DNA of 7,715 bases from contig JAPOZF010000319.1 of NCBI GenBank assembly GCA_026706165.1, positions 1-7,715 of the forward strand, in the 5' to 3' direction. The position numbers were made by a program, and so were the translations under genes. Under the pieces are notes generated by a model. That model ran no database searches. It saw only the letters and a program-made list of their open reading frames with translations, and had not been told where the DNA came from. The first letter of the stretch is position 1, and each line of letters opens with the position of its first letter. Below, piece after piece: positions 1-6,098 of this stretch. The DNA comes from Gemmatimonadota bacterium. GTDB lineage: Bacteria; Latescibacterota; UBA2968; UBA8231.

Positions 1-18
1 GCCCCGCGGACAAGGGGC
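1..18 (+). other. Short inverted repeat in the leader of the B12 operon
   Basis: Bases 1-5 (GCCCC) pair with 14-18 (GGGGC) around an 8-base loop, just upstream of the ribosome-binding site of the first gene. This may be the last hairpin of a leader element such as the expression platform of a cobalamin riboswitch, which is common in front of B12 transport operons. Only 42 bases of leader are visible, no B12-box sequence can be seen, and a 5-bp GC stem is easily found by chance in DNA of this composition. No poly-T run follows, so it is not an intrinsic terminator. Confidence 0.2.
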
Positions 19-26
19 CACAACAA

Positions 27-35
27 GGGAGAGGG
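27..35 (+). promoter_or_regulatory. Ribosome-binding site of the adenosyltransferase gene
   Basis: A purine run GGGAGAGGG ends 7 bases before the ATG at 43 and is the strongest Shine-Dalgarno-like sequence in the operon. The reading frame stays open upstream to the window edge, so this site together with the family's usual N-terminus decides the start. It is probably the main ribosome entry point, since the downstream genes overlap or nearly abut. Confidence 0.7.
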
Positions 36-42
36 AACAGAG

Positions 43-612
43 ATGGTTACCCTGTCGAGGCTCTACACCAGAACGGGGGACGCCGGCACGACGCGGCTGG
101 GCGACATGTCGCAGGTCCCCAAGACAAGCCCCCGGATCGCCGCGTACGGGTGCGTGGACGAGCTGAACTCCGCAATCGGGCTCGCCCGGTCCTGCGGGGC
201 CGCGCACGACGACGTCCTCGCCCGGGTGCAGAACGATCTCTTCGACCTGGGGGCGGACCTCTGCGTCCCGCAGGGGGACGCGGAAGAGGAAGAGCGCCTG
301 CGCGTGCAGCCGCGGCAGGTCCTTTTCCTCGAGCGGCAGATCGACGGGCTGACGCGCGGCCTCGCTCCCTTGCGGAGCTTCGTCCTGCCCGGGGGACGGC
401 TGCCTGCGGCCTGGCTCCACCTGGCGCGCACGGTCTGCCGGCGCGCCGAGCGCGCAGCCTGGCAGCTCGCCGAACAGGAACCGGTCGGCGAGCCCGTCCT
501 GCAGTATCTCAACCGGCTTTCCGACCTGCTCTTCGCCATGGCGCGGGCCGCCAACGACGGCGGCGAAGCGGATCTGTTGTGGGAGCCCGGTAAGGGCGCG
601 GCCGATGAGTGA
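43..612 (+). CDS. pduO: PduO-type cob(I)alamin adenosyltransferase
   Basis: This cytoplasmic enzyme transfers the 5'-deoxyadenosyl group of ATP to cob(I)alamin, making adenosylcobalamin or adenosylated precursors. The 189-residue protein has the usual length of the PduO/MMAB family. The N-terminal ATP-binding motif TRTGDAGTT is at residues 9-17, followed by YGCVDELNS at 35-43. SFVLPGG at 112-118 carries F113, which appears to match the phenylalanine known in Lactobacillus PduO to displace the lower ligand from cobalt. The C-terminal helix motifs CRRAER (132-137) and YLNRLSDLLF (155-164) are typical. The ATG at 43 is chosen because the family normally begins a few residues before the TRTGD motif and a good ribosome-binding site precedes it. 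The gene overlaps the following binding-protein gene by 8 bases. Its place at the head of a corrinoid import and salvage operon fits adenosylation of imported corrinoid, which CbiZ and CbiB need as substrate. The EutT and CobA-type families look different and are excluded. The family is certain; which corrinoid is preferred in vivo is inferred. Confidence 0.95.
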   Translation: MVTLSRLYTRTGDAGTTRLGDMSQVPKTSPRIAAYGCVDELNSAIGLARSCGAAHDDVLARVQNDLFDLGADLCVPQGDAEEEERLRVQPRQVLFLERQIDGLTRGLAPLRSFVLPGGRLPAAWLHLARTVCRRAERAAWQLAEQEPVGEPVLQYLNRLSDLLFAMARAANDGGEADLLWEPGKGAADE

Positions 613-1822
613 GAGCGACATCCCCCGCGACCCCAGGGCGGCCCTTCTTCCGGCGGGGGGGTTACTGCGCAATCTGCGCTTGTTTGCCCTGCTTGCTCTC
701 GGGGCGCCCGCTGCGAGCCGGGCCGACTGCCCCGACGACTACGACCCGGCCAAGGACTACTTCCCCCACAAGGCCGGGCTGCAGTACGCCGAGAGCTTCG
801 CGATCGAGTACTTCGGCAGCTACAAGCTGGTCACCGTGCGCACCCCGTGGCCCGGCGCCGAAGAAGCCGTCCGCTACCTGCTGGTCCAGTGCGGCACCCC
901 GCCACCGGAGGGGTACGAGGGGGTCCAGCGCATCACCGTGCCGGTGCGCCGACTCGCGACCCTGTCGACCACCCAGCTGCCGCACCTCGAACTGCTCGGC
1001 GCCCTCGACAACCTGGTCGCGGTCAGCGACATCGCAATGGTGAACTCCCCCGGGGTCAACCGCCGTTTCGAGGCCGGCGGGATCGCGGAAATCGGCTACG
1101 GCCCCGGGGTCAATCTCGAGCTGGTGCTGGAGCTGGAGACCGGCGTGGTCATGACCGCGGCCACCGCCCGGTCCCGGCACAACGCCCACCCGGTCCTGCA
1201 GCAGGCCGGCGTCGCCGTGGCGATCAACGCCGAGTACACCGAACCCTCGCTTCTCGGCCGCAGCGAATGGCTCAAGTTCACCGCCGCCTTCCTCAACACC
1301 GAGGCCCTGGCGGAAGAACGGTTCGCTGGGATCGCCGCCCGGTACCACCGGTACGCCGCCCTGGTGAGGGATGTTCCGGCAGGGAGGCGCCCCACGGTGT
1401 TCGGCGGCTCCCTGTGGCGCGACACCTGGCACGTGGCCGGGGGGCGCAGCTACGCGGCGCAACTGGTCGCCGCCGCGAGCGGCGCCTACCTGTGGGCGGA
1501 CGACGGTTCCAGGGGCAGCCTGCCCCTCGACTTCGAGGCGGTGTACGAAAAGGCCCACGCCGCCGACGTATGGCTGACCATGCGCAACGAGTGGCGGTCG
1601 CTGGCCGAAGTGCAGGCCGCCGACGAGCGCTACACCGCGTTCGCGGCCTTCCAGAGCGGCCGGGTCTACAATGCCAACGCCCGGCTCAACGCCCACGGAG
1701 GCAACGACTACTGGGAAAGGGGCCTCGTCGAGCCCCACATCGTCCTGGCCGACCTGATAAGGATCCTGCATCCCGAACGGCTTCCGGAACACCAACTCGA
1801 GTACTACCGGAAACTGGACTGA
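605..1822 (+). CDS. btuF: Periplasmic corrinoid-type ABC transporter substrate-binding protein (BtuF/FepB superfamily)
   Basis: This is probably the periplasmic receptor that delivers a corrinoid to the permease encoded next. The 405-residue protein starts with a long polar n-region, then a basic and hydrophobic stretch at about residues 20-38 ending in ASRA, with likely Sec cleavage after A40. The following C42 is not in a lipobox, so a soluble periplasmic protein is more likely than a lipoprotein. The mature part looks like the two-lobed class III binding proteins used by FecCD-type transporters. The segment FAIEYFGSYKLVTV (about 65-78) opens the first lobe, and GSLWRDTWHVAGG (268-280) lies in the second. 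It is clearly longer than E. coli BtuF (266 residues) and resembles the binding proteins of Bacteroidota-type B12/haem/siderophore transporters. The start overlaps the previous gene by 8 bases. Family assignment is firm. The cobalamin substrate is inferred from the surrounding genes, and haem or ferric siderophore cannot be ruled out by sequence alone. Confidence 0.85.
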   Translation: MSESDIPRDPRAALLPAGGLLRNLRLFALLALGAPAASRADCPDDYDPAKDYFPHKAGLQYAESFAIEYFGSYKLVTVRTPWPGAEEAVRYLLVQCGTPPPEGYEGVQRITVPVRRLATLSTTQLPHLELLGALDNLVAVSDIAMVNSPGVNRRFEAGGIAEIGYGPGVNLELVLELETGVVMTAATARSRHNAHPVLQQAGVAVAINAEYTEPSLLGRSEWLKFTAAFLNTEALAEERFAGIAARYHRYAALVRDVPAGRRPTVFGGSLWRDTWHVAGGRSYAAQLVAAASGAYLWADDGSRGSLPLDFEAVYEKAHAADVWLTMRNEWRSLAEVQAADERYTAFAAFQSGRVYNANARLNAHGGNDYWERGLVEPHIVLADLIRILHPERLPEHQLEYYRKLD

Positions 1823-1827
1823 AACCG

Positions 1828-2916
1828 GTGCCCGCCCATTCCGATAGCGCCGCGCACGACCCCCCATTGCCCCGCCCGGGGCCGCGCCGGGGGCTCTTGC
1901 CGGGCATGGCCGCGGCCCTGCTCGGCTTTTTCGCGCTCAGCCTCGGCGTCGGGTCGGTCTCCATCCCCCTCGACGCGGTGATCGCCATCCTCTGGGACGG
2001 GGCCGGCGAGAAACCGAGCTGGACCCACATCATCCACTCGATCCGCCTGCCGCGCGCGCTCACGGCGGTACTGGCCGGGGCCGCCCTGAGCGCCAGCGGC
2101 CTGCAGATGCAGACGCTGTTCCGCAATCCCCTCGCCGACCCCTTCATCCTCGGCATCAGCGCCGGGGCCAGTCTGGGGGTCGCCCTGGTCGTCCTGGGAA
2201 CCGGCATCACCGGGGCCGGGCTCCTGGCCGGGCTCGGACTTCTGGGACAGGCCGGGGTGGTCGCCGCGGCGGTGGCCGGCGCCGCCCTGGTTCTCGGCCT
2301 CGTTCTCCTGGTCGGCCGGCGCCTGCAGCACGTCATGACCCTGCTCATCCTCGGCCTGATGTTCGGCTACCTGACCGGCGCCCTGGTCAGCGTGCTGCTC
2401 TACTTCAGCATTCCCGAGCAGGTGCAGACCTACGTGCTGTGGACCTTCGGCAGCTTCGGCGCCGTAACCTGGGGACAGCTCTCCGTCCTGGCGCCAGTGG
2501 TTCTCGCCGGCCTGGGGATCGCCGGCCTGCTGGTCAAGCCCCTCAACGCCCTGCTCCTCGGCGAGACCTACGCCCGCAGCATGGGCCTGGGGGCGCGTCC
2601 GGCGCGGCTGGGGATCATCGCCAGCGCCGCGCTGCTCGCCGGCGCGGTCACCGCCTACTGCGGCCCCATAGGGTTTGTAGGGGTAGCGGTCCCGCACCTG
2701 TGCCGCGCCCTCTTCAACACCTCCGACCACCGCGTGCTGCTGCCTGCCTGCCTGCTTTCCGGCGGCATGCTGGCCCTGGCCGCGGACCTGTTGGCCCGCC
2801 TGCCGGGAAGCCAGGCCACCCTGCCGCTCAACGCCGTCACCGCCCTGATCGGGGCGCCGGTGGTCACCTGGATCATCCTGCGCCGCCGCACCCTGCGGCA
2901 GTCGTTCGCCGCCTGA
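1828..2916 (+). CDS. btuC: FecCD/BtuC-type ABC transporter permease
   Basis: This is the inner-membrane channel subunit of a type II importer, expected to work as a homodimer with two ATPase subunits. The 362-residue protein, counted from GTG 1828, is rich in hydrophobic segments consistent with about ten membrane helices. Family hallmarks are RLPR (73-76), then GLQMQTLFRNPLADP (91-105), ILGISAGASLG (107-117) and, near the C-terminus, GPIGFVGVAVPHLCR (279-293), part of the region that contacts the ATPase. The start is a choice. GTG 1828 lies 5 bases after the previous stop with only a weak GGA upstream, and gives a cytoplasmic tail of about 26 residues. ATG 1906 would start just before the first helix. 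The frame is open far upstream, but that part overlaps the binding-protein gene and is not coding. Its stop is 5 bases before the ATPase start. Corrinoid specificity is inferred from context, since FecCD permeases do not reveal their substrate by sequence. Confidence 0.92.
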   Translation: MPAHSDSAAHDPPLPRPGPRRGLLPGMAAALLGFFALSLGVGSVSIPLDAVIAILWDGAGEKPSWTHIIHSIRLPRALTAVLAGAALSASGLQMQTLFRNPLADPFILGISAGASLGVALVVLGTGITGAGLLAGLGLLGQAGVVAAAVAGAALVLGLVLLVGRRLQHVMTLLILGLMFGYLTGALVSVLLYFSIPEQVQTYVLWTFGSFGAVTWGQLSVLAPVVLAGLGIAGLLVKPLNALLLGETYARSMGLGARPARLGIIASAALLAGAVTAYCGPIGFVGVAVPHLCRALFNTSDHRVLLPACLLSGGMLALAADLLARLPGSQATLPLNAVTALIGAPVVTWIILRRRTLRQSFAA

Positions 2917-2921
2917 CCGCC

Positions 2922-3971
2922 ATGAGTGCAGCCATTCTGCAGGCAAGAGGTCTGTGCATCGGGTACGCCCCGAGGCGGCGCCCCCGCTTCGAGGTGGCCG
3001 CGGACCTGGAGGTCGAGCTGCTCGAGGGAGAGCTCGTCTGCCTGCTGGGGCCGAACGGCGCCGGCAAGTCCACGCTGGTGCGCACCCTGTCGGGCCTGCA
3101 GAGACCGCTTTCCGGTGAAGTGCTCCTCCGGGGCCGCGACCTTCACGCACTCACCGAGGGAGAACGGGCGCAACTGCTGGGGCTCGTCCTGACCGAGCGG
3201 GTCGACGCGGGCAACCTGTCGGCATACGCCCTCGCCGGACTGGGCCGCTACCCCTACACCGGCTGGGACGGGCGCCTTTCGGCTGCCGACGAGGAGGTGG
3301 TGCGCCGGGCCCTGGCCGCGGTCGGGGCCGGGGACCTCGCCGCCCGCAGCGTCGGCGAGCTCAGCGACGGCGAGCGGCAGAAGGTGATGATCGCACGGGC
3401 CCTCGCCCAGGAACCCGCCGTGCTCCTGCTCGACGAGCCCACCGCCTTTCTCGACCTGCCCCGGCGGGTCGAAATCCTGCGGTTGCTGAGAGACCTGGCC
3501 GGGGCCGGGGGCCGCGCCGTGCTGCTGTCTACCCACGACCTCGACCTGGCCCTGCGCTGCGCCGACCGCCTCTGGCTGCTGCCGCCGGGCGGCCCCCTGC
3601 AGACCGGGGCCCCGGAAGACCTGGTGCTTAGCGGAGCCTTCCAGCGGACCTTCGCAGGCGTCGAGTTCAATACCGCGACCGGTTCCTTCCAGCTGGAACA
3701 GGAGCCGGAAGGGGTGGTCGGCCTGGAGGGAGAAGGGCTCCATGCCCTGTGGACGGCGCGCGCCCTGGAGCGGGCCGGCTTCCGCGTCGACACCGCTGAG
3801 AATGCCCGGATTCGCGTCGAGCTTCTCCAGGACGGGGGCGCTACCGCCTGGCGCCTCCGGACCGGGGCGGAACCCCGGGTCTGCGCTACTCTTCACGAGG
3901 TGGTCGGCTGCCTGAAACATCACCTTGCCGATAGCCGCGAGCCCCCGCTCGAAGGAAGCGGGGATCGATGA
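2922..3971 (+). CDS. btuD: ABC transporter ATPase with C-terminal extension (BtuD/FepC type)
   Basis: This is the cytoplasmic ATP-hydrolysing subunit that powers the importer. In the 349-residue protein, Walker A GPNGAGKST is at 43-51, the signature LSDGE at 147-151, Walker B VLLLDEP at 167-173 with catalytic E172, and the switch histidine is H205. The LSDGERQ form of the signature is usual in FepC/BtuD-type ATPases. Two things are odd. The segment LGLVLTERVD (86-95) stands where FepC-type proteins have a Q-loop glutamine, and here T91 or E92 replaces it. Also, about 95 residues (roughly 255-349) follow the ATPase domain, which usually ends near residue 255. Both traits recall a subfamily common in Bacteroidota, which is from memory and unverified. 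The ATG at 2922 lies 5 bases after the permease stop with no clear ribosome-binding site, so translation is probably coupled. The stop overlaps the next gene's start as ATGA. Confidence 0.93.
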   Translation: MSAAILQARGLCIGYAPRRRPRFEVAADLEVELLEGELVCLLGPNGAGKSTLVRTLSGLQRPLSGEVLLRGRDLHALTEGERAQLLGLVLTERVDAGNLSAYALAGLGRYPYTGWDGRLSAADEEVVRRALAAVGAGDLAARSVGELSDGERQKVMIARALAQEPAVLLLDEPTAFLDLPRRVEILRLLRDLAGAGGRAVLLSTHDLDLALRCADRLWLLPPGGPLQTGAPEDLVLSGAFQRTFAGVEFNTATGSFQLEQEPEGVVGLEGEGLHALWTARALERAGFRVDTAENARIRVELLQDGGATAWRLRTGAEPRVCATLHEVVGCLKHHLADSREPPLEGSGDR

Positions 3972-4897
3972 ACCGCGTCGTCTCCCTGCTTCCGAGCAGC
4001 ACCGAGATCATCTGCGCCCTCGGCTGCGGGGAGCGCCTGGTCGGCCGCTCCCACGAGTGCGACTACCCTCCGGGGGTCGGAGACCTGCCTGCATGCACGG
4101 CGCCCAAGTTCGACCCGGACGGCACCTCGTACCAGATCGATCAGCGGGTCAAGGCGATCCTGCAGGAGGCGGTCTCCGTGTACCGGGTGGACGCCGGCCT
4201 GCTCGACGAGCTGGAACCGGATCTGCTCGTGACGCAGTCGCAGTGCGAGGTCTGCGCCGTCAGCCTCGAGGAGGTCGAGAAGGCGGCCTGCCAGCTGGTG
4301 CGCTCCCGGCCGGCCATTCTTTCCCTGGAGCCCAACCGCCTCGCCGATGTCTGGGACGATATCGAACGGGTCGCCGCGGCGCTCGAAGTCGAGGACCGGG
4401 GCCGCGCACTGGTGTCCGGACTGCGGGACCGGCTGGCGACGATCGCCTCCCGCACCCGCGGCGTCGACGACCGCCCGCGCGTCGCCTGCATCGAGTGGTT
4501 CGAGCCGCTCATGGCCGCCGGCAACTGGATCCCCGAGCTGGTGGAGGCCGCAGGAGGCCGGAACCTCTTCACCTCCGCGGGAAGGCATTCCCCCTGGCTG
4601 TCGTGGGAGGTCCTCGAAGAGGCGCAGCCGGACTGCATCGTGCTGATGCCGTGCGGCTTCGACATCCCCCGCTCCCGGAGCGAGCTTCCCGCGCTGACCC
4701 GGCAGCCGGGATGGCCGCGGTTGCGGGCCGTGCAGGAAGGGCGGGTGTTCCTCACCGACGGCAACCAGTTCTTCAACCGCCCGGGGCCGCGCCTCGTGGA
4801 GTCGGCGGAAATCCTCGCCGAGATCCTGCATGCCCGGGAATTCGAGAGCACCCGCGAGGGTTCGGGATGGGAGCAGTGGGAAGGGCCTGGCGGATAA
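3968..4897 (+). CDS. BtuF-like cobalamin-binding protein without signal peptide
   Basis: This is a 309-residue protein of the periplasmic-binding-protein-like family often annotated as cobalamin-binding protein. It starts MNRVVSLLPSSTEIICALG, so the first beta strand of the fold begins at residue 3 and there is no room for a signal peptide. An upstream extension is unlikely because the ATG at 3968 overlaps the ATPase stop in an ATGA junction. Conserved motifs of this group are visible: SHECDYP (28-34) and TQSQCEVCAVS (89-99). C31, C93 and C96 are candidate ligand or metal-contacting residues. A long linker helix around 100-145 separates the two lobes, and FFNRPGPRLVESAEIL lies near the C-terminus. 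Since the operon already has an exported binding protein, this one may act in the cytoplasm, for example by holding imported corrinoid for PduO or CbiZ. That role is inference and not established for the family. Family membership is well supported; location is read from the missing signal peptide. Confidence 0.88.
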   Translation: MNRVVSLLPSSTEIICALGCGERLVGRSHECDYPPGVGDLPACTAPKFDPDGTSYQIDQRVKAILQEAVSVYRVDAGLLDELEPDLLVTQSQCEVCAVSLEEVEKAACQLVRSRPAILSLEPNRLADVWDDIERVAAALEVEDRGRALVSGLRDRLATIASRTRGVDDRPRVACIEWFEPLMAAGNWIPELVEAAGGRNLFTSAGRHSPWLSWEVLEEAQPDCIVLMPCGFDIPRSRSELPALTRQPGWPRLRAVQEGRVFLTDGNQFFNRPGPRLVESAEILAEILHAREFESTREGSGWEQWEGPGG

Positions 4898-4909
4898 CGG
4901 GAAGCCGAT

Positions 4910-6082
4910 ATGCAAGACCGGAATGGCCGCCGCCGGGAACTTCCGATGAAAGGTTTGAGAATGGACGAGACCCTCGCCTGTGAAAGCGGGTACGCCGTCC
5001 GCCGCCGCGGCCGCTTCCTCATCGTCGAGCTCCTGCAGCCGCACCGGGTGCTGTGCACCTCGGCCCGTGGCGGCGGCCAGCGCGAGGACCTGCGCTACCT
5101 CGTCAACCACCAGAGCTGCGAAGGCCGCGGCCACCAGTCGCGCTTCCTGTTTCTCAAGCAGCTCGGCGAGGCCGGGTACCACCGCGCCGCCTGCGCCGAG
5201 CTCGGCCTGGATCCCGAAGCGGTGGCCCTGATGGGGACCGCGGCCAACATGAACTGCGCCTCCCTGGCGAGCGAGGAGTTCGCTGGCCTGCGGGTGCGGG
5301 CGGCGGTGACCGCCGGGGTCGAAGGGAATGCCGGGCGCGCCGGCGATCCGGCCCGCTGGCTCGAAGGGGAGGAGGGCTGGAGCGAGGTCGATCCCCACGC
5401 CGGCACCATCAACGTGCTGCTGCTGATCGACTGGCCGCTGACCCCGGCGGCCCTGGCCCGCGCCGCGATCACCCTCACCGAGGCGAAGTCGGCGGCCCTG
5501 CAGGAGCTGGCGGTCTCCAGCCGCTTTTCGCCGGACCTCGCGACCGGAACGGGCACCGACCAGTACTGCATCGCGGCTCCGCTCGACGACCGCAGACCGA
5601 GGACCAACACCGGCCACCACTCCAGGCTCGGCGAGCTGATCGGCCGCTGCGTCCTGCGGGCAACCAGGGAGGCCCTGCGCCTGCAGAACGGGCTGGAGCC
5701 GTCCCACACCCGCAGCATTGCTTATGCCCTGCGGCGGTTCGGCCTAGACGAAACAGGTCTGGCGGCGGCGCTGAAGGAGCGGCTCGACAAGGAGGCGTTC
5801 CTCCTGTTCGCGCAGAACCGGGAGGCGGTCCTGCGCGAACCGCAGGCGGTCGCCGCGGCCTACGGTTTCGCCGCGGTCTGCGACCGCGTGCGCCACGGGG
5901 TGCTCCCCCCCGACCAAGCCGCCCCGGTGCTGCGCCAGCAGGCGGCGGCCATGGCCTCCTGCCTGGCGGCCCGGCCCGAGTCCTGGCAGAGCTGCTGGGA
6001 GCAGCTGACGGTCGATGCCGGCGAGCCGTCGCGGGCGGTGGCCGACGCCCTCGCCCTGGGTTGGCGCCTGAAGTGGGAATAG
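4910..6082 (+). CDS. cbiZ: Adenosylcobinamide amidohydrolase CbiZ with long C-terminal extension
   Basis: CbiZ hydrolyses the amide bond joining the aminopropanol arm to adenosylcobinamide, giving adenosylcobyric acid. In Rhodobacter sphaeroides it also attacks adenosylpseudocobalamin, which allows corrinoid remodelling. The catalytic-type domain spans about residues 35-245 (numbered from 4910). It shows REDLRYLVNHQ (58-68), GVEGNAGRAGDPA (136-148 region), GTINVLLLIDWPL (165-177), EAKSAALQEL (191-200), ATGTGTDQYCIAA (211-223) and GHHSRLGELIG (235-245). After this come about 145 helical, alanine- and arginine-rich residues that I do not recognise; stand-alone CbiZ is usually near 230 residues. 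Three in-frame ATGs compete: 4910 (GGGAAG ending 5 bases before), 4946 and 4961 (AAAGG ending 7 bases before). The 4961 start gives 373 residues and loses no conserved motif. The longest is listed. The gene begins 12 bases after the preceding stop and ends 16 bases before cbiB, whose product acts next in the pathway. Confidence 0.92.
   Translation: MQDRNGRRRELPMKGLRMDETLACESGYAVRRRGRFLIVELLQPHRVLCTSARGGGQREDLRYLVNHQSCEGRGHQSRFLFLKQLGEAGYHRAACAELGLDPEAVALMGTAANMNCASLASEEFAGLRVRAAVTAGVEGNAGRAGDPARWLEGEEGWSEVDPHAGTINVLLLIDWPLTPAALARAAITLTEAKSAALQELAVSSRFSPDLATGTGTDQYCIAAPLDDRRPRTNTGHHSRLGELIGRCVLRATREALRLQNGLEPSHTRSIAYALRRFGLDETGLAAALKERLDKEAFLLFAQNREAVLREPQAVAAAYGFAAVCDRVRHGVLPPDQAAPVLRQQAAAMASCLAARPESWQSCWEQLTVDAGEPSRAVADALALGWRLKWE
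4949..4953 (+). promoter_or_regulatory. Possible ribosome-binding site for an internal cbiZ start
   Basis: AAAGG sits 7 bases before the ATG at 4961, a spacing at least as good as that of the GGGAAG (4899-4904) in front of the ATG at 4910. It makes 4961 a credible true start of cbiZ. The 17 residues between the two starts are basic, rich in arginine, and show no conserved family motif. Confidence 0.4.
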
Positions 6083-6098
6083 CACCGGGTCCAGAGCG

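Noticed and set aside
847..1827. Upstream in-frame extension of the permease
   Set aside because: The frame is open, but this part overlaps the binding-protein gene and translates to arginine/proline/glycine-rich sequence. The FecCD protein is complete from GTG 1828.
2439..2921. Upstream in-frame extension of the ATPase
   Set aside because: It overlaps the last half of the permease gene in another frame and encodes low-complexity sequence. ATG 2922 gives a normal ABC ATPase N-terminus.
1804..3150. 448-residue open frame on the minus strand
   Set aside because: It is antisense to the permease gene, which has unmistakable FecCD motifs; the product looks like a composition artefact.
3920..5707. 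595-residue open frame on the minus strand
   Set aside because: It lies opposite the leaderless binding protein and CbiZ, both with clear family motifs. Long antisense frames are expected when third codon positions are nearly all G or C. Its translation is low-complexity and matches no family.
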